From assembly GCA_032622095.1 (NCBI GenBank), contig CP136067.1:130609030-130673029 (forward strand): a stretch of DNA of 64,000 nucleotides, read 5' to 3'. The translations under genes and the position numbers were made by a program. Below, in pieces: positions 1-12,531 of the stretch (position 1 is the first letter of the stretch; the number at the start of each line of letters is the position of its first letter). This stretch comes from Siphonodentalium dalli (Eukaryota > Mollusca > Scaphopoda > Gadilida > Siphonodentaliidae). The notes below the pieces were generated by a model that was not told the origin of the DNA, ran no database searches, and worked only from the letters and a program-made list of their open reading frames with translations.

Positions 1-56
1 GATTATTTTTGTCAAATTGACGATTTTATGACTTTTTTTATTTAGCGGTTATAGTT

Positions 57-877
57 CTAGAATGACAATACTCGTGAAAAGTGATCTTTGTCACAAAACC
101 CGCACGTTTGTCCCTTCGCAGGACAAATCTGGTTTCTGTGAGGATACTGTCCTCCACAGAAAAAACACGACTTGTGAGTAGCCGATTTATGACGAAAAGA
201 TTGTTTCGGACTATGACCACGATTCTGAATGAATTTTGAAGCTGAATTAACTTGGTCCACTTAAAAGATTTGACTTTATCTACACTATCTACTCTCCCCG
301 TGGCTGTATTAGAATGTTCGATTTCAGATGCCTGTACTTAGGAGATTTTTAAAGCTCTCGCTGCTTTTAGAATGTCACCAAATGCCATATAATTTTGAAG
401 AGCCTGTCTACGAATCTTCGATGATGTTGTACCAAATATGATTTGAGATTTTATTTCATCTGCGCCATCGTGAAACTCACAAGTTTTTGACTGTTGTTGC
501 AAACGAGTGTGATAAGAATCCACCGATTCGGTTGAATTTTGTGGACATTGTCTGAATTTGTAACGTTCTAACGTCAAATTTTTCTTCGGAGCAAAATATG
601 CGATCAACTTATCTGAACAAGTATCATAAATATCAGCTGCTAGTTGTCCCTGCGCGACTGGTACTGGCTCAACTTTGATTGTCTCATGAATGTCATAAAT
701 GCCGGGGCCTCCATAATGTAACAACAACGCTTGCTTTCTGGACGAATCATTAATATCTGTTGCAATCAGAAAGTTCCCTAACCTATCCAGGTATTTAGGC
801 CATGTCAATGCAACGGATGATTCATCTGAAGTGTCGAAAGCAGGGAATGGTGGTAGGGAAATCGCCATGATTTGCAA
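57..877 (-). pseudogene. Ty3/gypsy gag remnant, capsid and zinc finger, copy A
   Basis: The piece at 338-877 (read from 877) encodes a 179-residue capsid-like protein with the spacing typical of K02A2.6-like invertebrate gypsy Gag, including HYGGPG near residue 54 and a late ERYKFRQ segment. After a stop, 57-260 encodes a zinc-finger piece with CFFC, H and C residues, then a second CGFC finger that is lost to a frameshift. The protein would coat the element RNA in virus-like particles; here it is broken. It matches 54031-54851 almost base for base. The rest of the element lies left of position 1. Confidence 0.85.
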
Positions 878-954
878 GACAAAAAATGCAATAAAAGTTC
901 AAATTACAACATTTTCTTGAAAAATATTTCACAAATTCCATCTTCGTCGCCAGT

Positions 955-1150
955 TGTCATGTTTGGATCTTGTTATATAGATTGATGGCCCGTAGATAGT
1001 TTATAATGATTAACATTAGACTCAATCACATTCTATAATTTCAACTTCAGGAAGTCACATGTACAAAAAGCCAAGGGAGGTAATCCCTCAAACAGGAAGT
1101 CAACATACCATTTTAAAGTCACACTCAATGTTCACTTTAACAATATCACA
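955..1150 (-). repeat. 5-prime LTR of the K02A2.6-like element, copy A
   Basis: Read on the - strand the segment begins TGTGATATT and ends CATGACA, a TG...CA LTR of about 196 bp. Two bases further along the element comes TGGCGACGAAGATG, a plausible tRNA primer-binding site at 939-952. Part of the LTR (about 120 bp, the TGTG end) recurs at 50751-50871 on the far side of the element, as expected of an LTR pair. The gag start at 877 lies directly downstream in element orientation. Confidence 0.7.
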
Positions 1151-1859
1151 ATACCCTACCACTCTCAATTTGCAGTTAGTCTCATGATTTGAAGGAACGG
1201 AAATATCGGAATGTGTTCTGTACAGCACTTGGTACTGAGCGGTACTGTGCGAAACGAAATAACATATATTTAATATGGAATAAATTGTGATCAAAAGGCT
1301 ACATATACATACATGCATGTGATAATCCATAAATATCATACCATTTTCTGGAATCAAAAGGAAACACATAATTATGAACAAAGCAGAAGATACATTTGTG
1401 CATGCAGGTTCAGTCGAAATCGGTCAATGAGGAAAGTTACACGATGACGTTCGTCGATTTTCGTTGAAATCGACATTCTGACATCTTATAAATGAAATGA
1501 ACGGCTATGAAATCGACACGCTTCTCCGTGTATTATCTCAGCCGCAGCGCTCACGTCAAGAAAAAAATATAGTGGTTAAATTCATTAAGAATTTCCCCGT
1601 TCCCCTCTCGACAAGGTATAACTATTTTCACTTTGTCTAGCTGTCAATCAAAACTACACGGAAGTACGATTGGCCTAATTTATACTCGAAATTACGATCG
1701 GGGTCCATTCTTTCGACGAACCGTTGTATACGGAGTGTAAATACTGATAATCAACCCAGGAAATATAGGCTTATGTGATTATTATTTGGAGGGAATACCA
1801 GAGAATCTATAAACTTATTTTGGTAAAAAAAACACACACTGTCATCACACTGTTCATCT

Positions 1860-2680
1860 GTGCATCAAGCCAATCAGTGAATTATTTGCATGTCTATCAA
1901 CTCATATGATATGTTACTCTCACAACACCTAAAATATCCAAGTCTGGTAGAGTGACTGTTTGTCATTTATTATAACAGACATTGCTCCAGTAGACTAACA
2001 AAAGTGTTAACACACAATGCTAGATAATGGACTGGTTGAAAGAATGAAAGAACTAGAATGCACTCACTGGAGCTGCCTATACTTGCGCCCATCACACATT
2101 TGGCATGTTGTGTGGTGTCTTGCTAACAACAGTTTGAACCACGGGTGCTGGCCCCTCGTTTGAGAGATCGATAACAAAAATATAGATATCAAATCTCTGT
2201 TCATCCATCGCTGAAATAGTTGTGTGTACGGACATAATATCCCTGTTATGATGATATGGACCCCAGTTGGCTGCATATTAGGAACGATAACTATATCCGA
2301 TATAATTACAGGTAAGACATATTGGTAGTGTTTTTTACCTGTTAACCAACTATCAGATTTAGGCCACTCCGTTGCATGGTGTATTATCTACATGTATATT
2401 ACTTGAGGACCTTGATGGGGATAGCTTCAGTCTTGAATGTTAAAGTGACACACTGCGCTCGCTGAACGAAGTCTCTCCATGTGAACGATGTATTATCTAC
2501 ATGTATATCACGTGATGACCTCGATGAACGATGGGCAGCTTCCGCCCTGAATATTAAAGGGACAAAATGCACTCAGTATTTGAATATAAATGGACAATAG
2601 GCTCTCACGGGGGATGATTGTTAAAGTGACACAATGCACTCACTATGGATGAATGTTAAAGTGACACTAGGCACTCACGC
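1860..2680. repeat. Short imperfect tandem repeats, copy A
   Basis: A two-copy repeat of about 108 bp starts at 2378 and 2486 (gtattatctacatgtatat followed by a GAxGACCT segment). It is overlaid by four spaced copies of a motif like aatgttaaagtgacac between about 2435 and 2670, each followed by a gcactcac-like tail. A block at 1863-2010 recurs diverged at 3278-3370 plus 3730-3790. I see no coding potential. The same region in copy B is about 55833-56653. Confidence 0.6.
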
Positions 2681-2767
2681 ATTGACGTGCGCGTTACTAG
2701 AACTGACCCGCAGTTTATAAGGGTATACGTCTTGGATGGTAATTTGGCGCCTATAAAAATTACTAAG

Positions 2768-2862
2768 TTGTTTGAAATTTGGGAAGTTTTTGAAATTTTT
2801 GAAGTCTTTGAAATTTTTGAAGTTTTTGAAATTTTTGAAATTTTTGAAATTTTTGAAATTTT
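2768..2862. repeat. 9 bp minisatellite (atttttgaa), copy A
   Basis: This is a tandem array of a 9 bp unit close to atttttgaa with g/a variants in the first position. It reads as an artificial FEIFEV-type peptide on the + strand and a KNFKNF-type peptide on the - strand, so both open frames here are repeat artefacts. Copy B (56741-56862) has three more units. Confidence 0.9.
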
Positions 2863-3374
2863 TCAATATTGTTAATTTATGAACGATTTATTACCAAAAT
2901 AAAACCAGATAACAATGCAAATTAAGTATATATGTGGATTTAAATTACAATTGATGCAACCATTTCATATTAGCGCGTGTTCATTTTTTACAGTATGTAC
3001 TTCCGGTATGACGTAACATATTCACGGAAGGACGGAAGGAAGGATAAACAGACATCCGAACCGAAAACATTACTTGCGTCCAGCATGGACTGGCGCAAGT
3101 AATAATCGGGAAATGGTTTCAGGAATTGTGTGTATCCTGTACAATGACCTAAGTTTGATAAATAAACTTGTCCTGATGTAACTAATGCCTAGATCACTGT
3201 GTGCATGGAAAAAGAGCGAGCAACTGACTTAAACATTAATCTGACTATCAATGGGTAGATAATATCTGCCATCAGTGCATCAAGCCAATCAGTGAATTGT
3301 TTGCATGTCTGTCAACCCATATGATCTCTCACATATCCAGGTCGTGTATAGTGCTATGACTGCTTATCATCTAT

Positions 3375-3728
3375 ATATATAAACGAGTAGAATATGTCCG
3401 GTTTGTTATCTCAGACCCCTGTACCGAGTTCAACCAAATTTGATGCGGTGACTCGGGGTACACTGGCGGATGCTATAATGGTGTTAGTTTTTAAAAATTT
3501 TGAATACAAAATAATAAATTAAAATTGGTTTTGTTAAATTGAGCAAGGAATTCAATCTAAAAAAAAATTAATTAAAACAATATATATAAATCAAAATCTT
3601 TCAATGATCAAAATGTGCACAAAGGGGCCGCCGCTAAATAAAAGCTCTGTCTAAGATCAAAATGTACGCGACGTCCCACAGGTATCTGTGACGCTGAATA
3701 TAGTTTCAGCTAGGTTAGTACAATAGAA
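3375..3728. other. Insertion splitting a repeated block, copy A
   Basis: The block at 1863-2010 is contiguous, but its diverged second copy is interrupted: homology stops near 3375 and resumes near 3729. The roughly 350 bp between reads as a separate AT-rich insert with no coding potential. It begins near tataaacgag and ends near ttagtacaatag. It could be a small non-autonomous transposon; I see no convincing terminal inverted repeat. It is also present in copy B, so it predates the duplication. Confidence 0.45.
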
Positions 3729-4128
3729 GTAAGTTGCTCCAGCAGACTAACATAAGTGGTATGGAATATGTTAGATAATGGGCTGGTTGATAGACTAATC
3801 AGGAAATAGCTATAAATTATTAAATTGTGTATACCCTGCACAATTACCTAGGTTTTCAGATGATCAGCAATTTATAAAACATTCTATTTCAATAAAAACA
3901 GCTTCTGAAACCGGTTTAACGGTTATTTGAAATTAATGAGATCATTCCCAGTCATATGAGTGATAATAGTAGAGTTTTATGCGGTTTTAGACCAAATTTA
4001 GTGAATTTGGGGGCGGGTGTAAAACAATTGGGAGTAAAACATAATTGTTTTAAATGTTTGGGGTGGTGGGTCTCCGAAAATGCTAAATGCAAAACAAAAC
4101 GACATACCTTCCTGAAAAGTTTTTACCA

Positions 4129-4143
4129 CCCCCCCCCCCCCCC
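4129..4143 (+). repeat. Poly-C tract (C15), copy A
   Basis: A run of 15 cytosines follows ttttacca. The equivalent run in copy B is 21 cytosines (58128-58148). Homopolymer length here may be read error. Confidence 0.9.
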
Positions 4144-5370
4144 GGTTACATGCCAGTGATTGGATTTATGAAAGATGGATAATTGCAGAATCCACAGTAA
4201 GCTGTAGTATATGTTGCATCTACATAATGATGTATGGCATATCATGTCATATCATGATACATCTTACTTACTACCTAGGCTTAGTAAATTTTGTCCCTGG
4301 ATTCTACACCGTCCTATGTGAACATAACTAATATGCCAGAAGTTACATTTTAACTGGGTGCTTTAAAATATGCTCAATTTAGAAATCCACAATATAATTA
4401 GCTTTATCTGGTCATGTTTTACCAATGCTCATTGTGATGTCTCGGAGTCTGGTTGTGTAGTACCTCCAAAATACATGTAAGATTGGACAACATGTATCGT
4501 AATCGATATGGAACGGAACATGATACATTCAATATATATATCCGAAGTGTCATGGTTCTTCGTACTATATAGAATCACATACAGCTTGGTGTGATTACTT
4601 CATGATGTTAACTTAAAACAACCGGGGTGATCCTCTCACTCGGAATGTGGATCACGGTAACATGCGGATATGGACAGCGAGGGTGAGCTTGTTTTCAGGT
4701 AAGATTTAACCTGTTAGTTATGACTTGCCTGAACACTTAGAGATGTTACTTCAACTAGTTATTTTTAAGAAAACTATGAAATTCATTCAACTACCACAAG
4801 TTCCAACTGATTTCCTTAATATATTCCATGCACAGGAACATTGAATCAGAACCTTTATGCTTATATTTTTGCACAATATTTCAGAAGCTCGTTCTATATG
4901 TTGTGTAAGCGACCAGCTGGTAGTATAGTGATGTATCTGTCAGTTTATCAAGGGATAATGTGTTTATATAATCAAAACCTCAGTTCCTTTCAGAGGTTTT
5001 AGTCGATGTATGTAGAGCATTACAATACGTGAAATATGTGCGCATCACCACATTCTGTCGATTTTTAACCGTGTGTTTTCCGCCAATTCGAAAATGTTTC
5101 ATGTAATGGTTTAATCCGTTTAACACAAGTTTGGTTGGTAAGTTGGTATATGTTTCCCGGTAGATATATCCATAGAAAGATAAACACCAATGTTGGAAGG
5201 TAATGCAATACAGTTCTAGTTTGATGTAATCAAATCACTCAACAAAAACTCCTTCGATTCTAACTTATTACACATCATAACAATAATGTACGCTGGAAAA
5301 TCAGGTCACCCAACGAGGACGCCTACGGCTTTAAGAGTTTACGCTTACCTGGTTGCTCTCCTTTTTACAG

Positions 5371-5554
5371 AATATGGTTCAAACTCATGACTGTGAAATC
5401 TACGTAGTGGTCTACTCGCGAGGAGACCGGACGTCCTTCCGCCACGCTATTGGCGTCCTGGTCCATTTGCGCCGAGTGAGCAAAGTCACCAAGCCAATCA
5501 TTTTGGTGGAGAACAAATGCGATCTGGTCAGGTCAAAGGTCATTGCCACCGGTG
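5371..5554 (+). CDS. RGK-family small GTPase, G4-containing internal exon
   Basis: The exon begins after a pyrimidine-rich acceptor (ctcctttttacag) in phase 0 and ends at a strong GTGAGT donor in phase 1. It encodes the beta5 strand (IYVVVYS), a D-x-x-SF helix, HLRR, PIILVE and the G4 guanine-specificity motif NKCD at 5511-5522, followed by LVRSK. The order and spacing match Rad/Gem/Rem GTPases, where VIVYS, QLRR and NKxDLxR occur in the same arrangement. RGK proteins restrain high-voltage calcium channels and remodel cytoskeleton in animals; that role is inferred. Spliced to 12323 the frame is kept (G plus AG gives Glu). Exons for the P-loop and switch regions are not seen and probably lie upstream. 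Confidence 0.85.
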
Positions 5555-8500
5555 GTGAGTACCATTTCCTTACGAAACACGCAGGTGTTAGTAGTTTAGG
5601 TAGGAAGTGTTCAGATAATATTTTCTACAAACGGCCAGTTTTGAACTTATTATCCGAACATTTCACACCAAAATATATGATTCCTTCTGCAATGTTGTGT
5701 TCTGTTCGTCGGTTGTCTGCCCATATTTCCTGACTACTGATCCAATATATGCTGTTATATATGATGGACAAATGATTTAGTAATTAAATGGTTAGCAGCT
5801 TCACGGGACATTGTGAGTGTTGATTTTAACTGCATATTATGAGACAAGCCACACCAACTATAATAATTAGTATTACAAATTTTCAAGCATGGGGCAAATA
5901 TTTTCAGCTATGGTCACCAGTCGACGCAACTTTATTCGTGCACATATTTCTGTATTAATTTGCTTGAGAACGATACAATTGGAGAAAATATACAACAGTC
6001 CCATTATCTGGAATGAAATCATTTATTTCCGCGAATGGAATATACCAAACGATGCACGGTTTTGACACCTCGCTGCCTAAATTTCATAAGCTAATGTAAC
6101 AGTGGCGTTTATTTTTATGTCCAAAATGAGAACAAATTTTTAATTGACAAGAACCTTTACATATATAGCAAAACAATGTGGTTTGAAACTCACTTTTCTT
6201 ATTTCTTCCATTAATTAGCAGCATACCATCTCCATTTTATTAATTCTTTCATAATCGGCAATTTAGCACAATATCACCGTTAGAATTCGGTCTGATGCTC
6301 TCTTTTCTTAATTCTTGCATTAAGTAGCAGCTTAGCATTATAACAATGCTGCTATTGCACTGGAAACTATATGTTTTTAATTCGGATGCAAGTCGGACAT
6401 AGGACTTAAACATATGAGTACCAAAGCAATGCTGACCACGTTCCTTGTCATATCTAATTCAAAATATAAATCTGTTCATCATGTAATGATTGCGAATCTT
6501 TTGGTGGCGCTGAGACGACCAATGTTTCCAACCACATATAACTCTCAATTGGATGACATGATGCCACATTCCTAATACACTAGACATCGTTCATGAACTA
6601 TATTATTGATGAAATAAAAAGGGAGATAGCTCATGAGTCACAAATATGCGACATGCGTCTTGTAGTCCGAGAGCCCATAAGGTTTTATTGTCGTCACTCT
6701 GACCAAAAAACCCACTCTGCTCATTTTGTGGCAAATTATATGTAGTTTACGGAAACCAATTTCTTGCGAGTGGGAAACGCGGCGTTTGGGAGATATTTAA
6801 CATAGAATGATGCCTGGTGAGAGCGAAAAATGTTACTTAAGTGTTGGGGAGGGTTAGAAATTTCGAATGTATGCAACATATGTAATGTCAGCTAACACGC
6901 TATATATACCATTTTGTCGGCAATAAGTCATTCTATCTAGTGAATAAACAGAGAATTAGAATTTCAGCCACTGACCTCGACTACGAGAGGTCAAAGGTCA
7001 AATATATTTTGAAACGCCATTTTTTTAAATGTCAAATTGGAAAGTTAGCTTAAGAAATTTTATAATCATCTGTTGGAATCCGTTCTAGTATACTTTTGAA
7101 TTTTACACTATACCAGATTCGGATTTGTGGAAATAAAATTAAGATAGCCGTAATTGCAACCATTCAAGATGTCAGCCAAAATGTGTGCCGAAATAACCAA
7201 AAACAGTAAAAATTCATAAGGTCTCTCTGATTGCCGTTATAGTAATGATGATGTCACATGCGGTCATACCGTCCGTTCGGTACGTTATGGTAATATACAA
7301 CTCTTACAAATTAGCCAAAAATCTGACACAAAATTCCAATATGGCGACCAAGATGGCCGCCGAAATGTGAACAATTGCTATTTTTGGACATTTCACCACC
7401 TTTCGTTTGTCTATGTTGGAAAATATTGGCTCCTTGACGCGATTTTATACATTTATCGTATAGAAGAATTATTGGCGAACACATGGGGATAACAATATAC
7501 ATTCCTTGCTGGAAATTTTTGTCCGATATCATGTTTTCCCAAATGCCGGTATAATTCGGTCAAAGCCAAAACGACGCTAATAACGCAATGGCTGTTTCGA
7601 ATCATCAATGAATGTTATTGCTATCACAACAAAACCCACGCGTATAGATGTGCAGGAGATACTCGAACTAGGCTTCCTCTTATACCTGAGTTGAGAAATA
7701 TTCACCCAAATCCAAGATGGCGGCCAAAATGGCCACAAGAAATAGAAAAATTGCCGAAAATCGCTGATTTGAACATCAGTGACAGCTATTGTCACGACAA
7801 CTCCACACACATTGTGAGTTGGGAAGACTGAGTCAAAGAACTGCGCTTACATTGAATCCAAATAAAAGTCGCTCAAATTCAAAATGGCGCCCACAATGGT
7901 GGACATATTTAGAAAATCACCGAAAATCTCTCATATTCACGTCATTTGGCATTATTGTCAAGACAACGCTACCCATGCTTACAGCCGAGTTGGAAATACT
8001 GTGATAAAGTAATTATCTTGGATTTGATGAAGGATTCTTTTCCAAATCGAAGATGGCGGCGAAAATTGCGTCCGAGATTTGAAAACAAGCTTATATTCCT
8101 TTACTTTCATACTATGTGCGTCATTGTTGTGAGAATTTGGTCGTCATCTTGAACTAGAAAGGCATATGGTCTATAAGTATACAAGCTTACATGTCATCTC
8201 CATGTATGTATTTCTCATATCCCATGTGGATAACCACATGTACACCTGGCGAACTTCCCAGCTAACTAGTCATTTCTCAATAGATGGTTCAACTCACAAA
8301 CTTAGCGAACGTATTGGCATACTGGGGACAACTTCGGCAGTGTTTCAAAGGTAGCTAGCTGTAGCTGTCTCGTTCCCTTGGACACATTCATATCTGCTAC
8401 AGAGACAACCATAATGTACCGACTACCCACAGTTCTTGATCATGATCCTAAGCAACTTTGTATCGTCCCGCATTCGTCTCGTTATCAGAGCAGAATAATA

Positions 8501-9202
8501 CTCGCAGTGCTAGTTTGTAGACAAGCGCCATGACAGTGGGAATGAAATGGGCCACTGCATACACCCCCACATCAGGTGCATGTTTCAGATATAGAATATC
8601 ATGTGTGTTGGTGCTTTTGGTGTGGTAATATTTGTGTTTCCACATCCGTTTCAAGGCCGTTCTTAATCAACTTGACCAGACATGTAATTTTGTCTGGATA
8701 ATACTATCCTATCCTCCCCAGAAGAGTCGGATGGGCTAAATGATGTCTTTATGGAATGAGGGTATGCGTTGTTGTTATCCTCTCTAAAGACTAGTGTCAG
8801 TATATGGGCGGTATTTTTCAAGGAACTGTGATATATGCATTTGTTAGAACAATTTATAGATCGATGGGAATGGATGATGACATTGGTGAACTTGGCCTTT
8901 ATGGGCATATAGCTTTATAGTATATAACTTTAGAATATAGTAGTTAATATGTCTCATGCAGGACAATGGCTTTGAATGGCGATGTTACCAAGAAATAAAT
9001 TGGTGTATCAAACGTAGGTTAAACTTAATCCAATGTCTCAACAATCCCCTAGATGTTTTTCGAGTTAAAATTTTCACCATTGTGATGATGGCATTCCACT
9101 TTCTTGAACCACACCGACCATCAAACATCGTGAGTATGACATCAACTACCAAATGCATCGTCCTCAAGACTACATCCCATTCTGGGTGGGGCTTATTTAA
9201 GA

Positions 9203-9347
9203 AATGGATGTTGATTTTGTTGCGTTCCACAGAGTATGGATGCAAGTTGGTCTGACATTTTGTGTGGAACGCGAAAGCGTTCCACACATGAAAATGTCAG
9301 ACCAATTTGCATCCATACTCTATGGAACGCAACAAAATCAACATTCA
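9203..9347. repeat. 145 bp near-perfect palindrome in the FB1 loop, copy A
   Basis: The two halves (about 70 bp each) are reverse complements with few mismatches, meeting at gaacgcgaaagcgttc. It looks like a small MITE or hairpin element, nested in the FB1 loop. The open frames that cross it on both strands are therefore mirror artefacts. It recurs in copy B at 63198-63342. Confidence 0.85.
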
Positions 9348-9663
9348 TTACTTATATTTACACTCAACCGAGTCAATTGGCAGATTAAAAGAGTTTTAAG
9401 CGTCCATTTCCAACGTTATTATCGTGGCTCGGAGCAAGTTGTGTCTACACAAAAATGGATGCAAGTTGGGGGTCAGGGCGCGACGTCATGTGGCGTAATT
9501 TCGACCAACCAACGTCCTGCATTCATGTTCCACAATACGAATGCATGTGTGAGTGTAAATATACCATAAATATAAATCTAAAACATACCCAAATAATGGG
9601 CAGTGCAGTCATGGTCCAATTTCATTTCCACTATCATGACACTTGCCCACAAACTAGCACCGT

Positions 9664-9787
9664 GTGTATTGTTATTATCTGCTTGGATATGTACGGTGAG
9701 ACGATTGCTGGACGCCACCATGACTGTGTATTGTTATTATCTGCTTGGATCTGTACGGTGAGACGATTGCTGGAAGCCACAAGGACC
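9664..9787. repeat. 62 bp tandem duplication, copy A
   Basis: Two direct copies of a 62 bp unit start at 9664 and 9726 (gtgtattgttattatctgct). They differ at a handful of positions. Copy B carries the same pair at about 63659-63782. Confidence 0.85.
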
Positions 9788-12322
9788 GTTCTTATGATCA
9801 CGGTCAAGAAGTGAAAGTATATTATGCATTATGGTCTTCTACGCCTTAGCAGAATGGCACCCGTCAAATGTTAGGCTTTCAGAAATTCGAAGCCATATAC
9901 AGAAGATATCCGGCTACGTCAGTATGTGAATATGTGAATTGATGAACTATATATTGAGAAGTGGCTGGATGGGTAGATCACCATTTTGTTATCCACATTA
10001 AGTTACCAAATCTGAATCTGAATAAGCAGATAGAGACGTCCTTCTGAAAGCTATTATACGCATCGACCGCATAACTTTCTAGTTTGTCACACAATATGAC
10101 GATCAGTCCCCATATGTAGTGTCTGAATTATACCATAAGCTACCACGAATGAAACTCGTCAAGAATAAGGATAAGAATTCCCACATTTCGAAACAAACGC
10201 GTGAGCTTGACACCGGCATATGTATTGTGGGTTTTCATCCTTCCAGAAGGCGACGACCTATGTTGGAACTAATAGTTGGCTTATGTACCGTTTCGTTCAA
10301 TCCATGCATATTGATATTATGACGAAAAGTTGAAATTTGTGTGTGATAATTTCGACTTTCTTCAATTTCTGGCCACCATTTTGGCAGCAATCTTGATTGC
10401 GAGAGTTGGCCAAACTCCAATAGATACTTCATATCAATTTTCCATATGAATATTTAAGTGTGTAGAATTCTCACAACAATGACGCACATATTATGAAAGT
10501 AAAGGAATGTAAGCTTGTTTTCAAATCTCGGACGCCATTTTCGCCGCCATCTTCGATTTGGAAAAAAAGTCCTTCATCAAATCCAAGATAATTACTTTAT
10601 CACAGTATTTCCAACTTGGCCGTAAGCATGGGTAGAGTTGTCTCGACAATAATGCCCAATAATGTGAATATGAGAGATTTTCTGTGATTTTCTAAATATG
10701 TCCATCATTGTGGGCGCCATTTTGAAATTGGGCAACTTTTATTTGATTAATATAAGCACAGTTCTTCGAATCAGTGTACCCAACTCACAATAGTAAGCAG
10801 GTGTGGAGTTGTCGTGGCAATAACTGTCACTGATGTTAAAATCAGCGATATTCGGCAATATTAGTATATTTCTGGTGGCCATTTTAGCCGCCATCTTGGA
10901 TTTGGGTAAATATTTCTCTACTCGGGTATAAGAGGAATCCTAGCTCGAGTATCTCCTGCACATATTACGCGTGGGTTTTGTTGTGATAGCAACAACATTC
11001 ATTGATTCGAAACAGTCATTGCGTTATTAGCGTCGTTTTGGCTTTGAACGGATTATACCGGCATTTGGGAAAACGTGATATCGGACAAAACTTTCCAGCA
11101 AGGAATGTATATTATTATCCTCATGTGTTCGCCAATGATTCTTCTATACGATAAATGTATAAAATCGCGTCAAGGAGCCAATATTTTCCAACAGAGACAA
11201 ACGAAAGGTGGTGAAATGTCCAAAAATAGCAATTTTTCACATTTCGGCGGCCATCTAGGCCGCCATATTGGAGTTTTGTGTCTGATTTTTGGCTAATTTG
11301 TAAGGGTTGTATATTACCATAACGTATCGAACGTATGGTACATCATGGTACATGGTACATCATCTTTACTATAACGGCGATCAAAGAGACATTATTAATT
11401 TTTACTGTTTTATGGCTATTTCGGCACACATTTTGGCTGACACCTTGAATGGTTGCAATTGCGGCTGTGTTAATTTTCTTTCCACATATCCGAATCTGGT
11501 ATACAGTAAAGTTCAAAAATATACTAAAAAGGATTCCAACAGATGATTATAAAATTTCTTAAGCTAACTTTCCAATTTGACATTTAACAAAAAATGGCGT
11601 TTCTCGAGGTCAGTGGCTGAAATTCTAATTCTGTGTTTATTCACTAGATAGAATGACTTATTGCCGACAAAATGGTATTAATAACGTGTTAGCTGACATT
11701 ACATATGTTGCATACATTCGTAATTACTAACCCTCCCCCAACACTTAAGTAACATTTTTCGCTCTCACCAGGCATCATTCTATGTTAAATATCTCCCAAA
11801 CGCCGCGTTTCCCACTCGCAAGAAATTGGTTTCCGTAAACTACATATAATTTGTCACAAAATGAGCAGAGTGGGTCTTTTGGTCAGAGTGACGACAATAA
11901 AACCTTATGGGCTCTCGGACTATTGTGCAGAACTATCAATTTTAAAATCAAAATTAAATTTAACTTGAGTGAATCCTTATGAACATCACAAACTGAAAGC
12001 TGATATTATTATACAGCACACTGTGCAATTAGGTCAAGTCGAATCAATTTGCTTGTGGAATTGTTTTTGTCTTGTAAACCGAGAAATTTTGTGTTGGAAG
12101 TTGTGTGTCAAATAGCTCAAATGGTATCTTCGATGGCAAATACACAAATTGTTCTATTGGTTAATCACTCTCGAGTTTCATTGTATCCACTAGCTTGATG
12201 ATGCAGCCTTGCTTATGAATATTTTACATTTCGATGTTTCCCCATCAATATCAATGCTGAAACAGGCTACTTCTTCTCCACATTAATACTAATCTAAATA
12301 CTCCAATGTATATTGTTTACAG

Positions 12323-12531
12323 AGGGAAAAAAGGCAGCCAGGTCATACAACTGCAAATTTGTGGAAACTTCGACACTCTTCAATCACAACATTGATGAGC
12401 TGTTGGTCGGTATTCATAAACAAAATTCACTACACAGCAACCTGCGGACATCTACAGAGAGAAAGATGAGGGTACTTTTACCACGCATTTTCAAGAGTAA
12501 GGCATCCTGTGAAAATTTGATGAAATTATGA
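12323..12531 (+). CDS. RGK-family small GTPase, terminal exon
   Basis: This exon starts after a tttacag acceptor in phase 1 and ends at TGA 12529-12531. It encodes the end of the G domain, with CKFVETST matching the G5 region (CKFIETSA in vertebrate Rad/Rem), then HNIDEL and GIHKQ. A basic C-terminal tail follows, ending SKASCENLMKL. The tail ending resembles the conserved C-terminal Cys motif of RGK proteins (SCHNLAVL type), which is diagnostic of this family and differs from CAAX GTPases. It pairs with the exon at 5371-5554. There is no clear AATAAA signal in the next 300 bases. The match supports RGK identity but not a particular paralogue. Confidence 0.87.

Larger units (their letters stand above)
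1..10005. repeat. Long duplicated segment, copy A
   Basis: This segment aligns end to end, same orientation, with 53975-64000. The offset is 53974 at the left edge and 53995 at the right edge, because of a few length changes. I count about nine substitutions in the first 1000 aligned bases, so divergence is near 1%. The homology is still running at position 1, so the left boundary is outside the window. It contains an LTR-retrotransposon remnant, minisatellites, an RGK GTPase exon and most of a foldback element. A real tandem duplication and unmerged haplotypes both fit. Confidence 0.95.
6663..11922. mobile_element. Foldback element FB1 with about 1.47 kb inverted arms
   Basis: The left arm (6663-8138) is repeated in inverse orientation at 10466-11922, with high but not perfect identity. 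The outer ends are perfect inverted repeats (TAGTCCGAGAGCCCATAAGG) starting with TA on both sides, compatible with a TA target-site duplication as in Tc1/mariner-type or other TA-targeting elements. The 2.3 kb loop has no recognisable transposase, so the element is probably non-autonomous. The arms carry several CAAGATGGCGGCC-like motifs. It sits entirely in an RGK intron. Copy B repeats the left arm and loop at 60658-64000, truncated by the window edge. Confidence 0.8.
5555..12322 (+). other. RGK intron, 6768 bp, mostly transposon
   Basis: The intron has a GTGAGT donor and a tattgtttacag acceptor. About 5.26 kb of it (6663-11922) is a single foldback element. 5555-6662 and 11923-12322 are AT-rich with no recognisable feature. 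Confidence 0.75.

Noticed and set aside
4640-4682. Possible additional RGK exon ending at a GTGAGC donor (MRIWTAR in phase 0)
   Set aside because: The frame that would join 5371 in phase meets a TAA just upstream without a convincing acceptor, and the residues do not match the RGK switch region.
7311-7532. 73-codon frame repeated at 11075-11296 and 61306-61527
   Set aside because: It lies in the FB1 arms; conservation is explained by the inverted repeat and the duplication, and no domain is recognised.
8956-9569. Overlapping frames of 99-121 codons on both strands in the FB1 loop
   Set aside because: They cross the 145 bp palindrome and have no recognisable domain.
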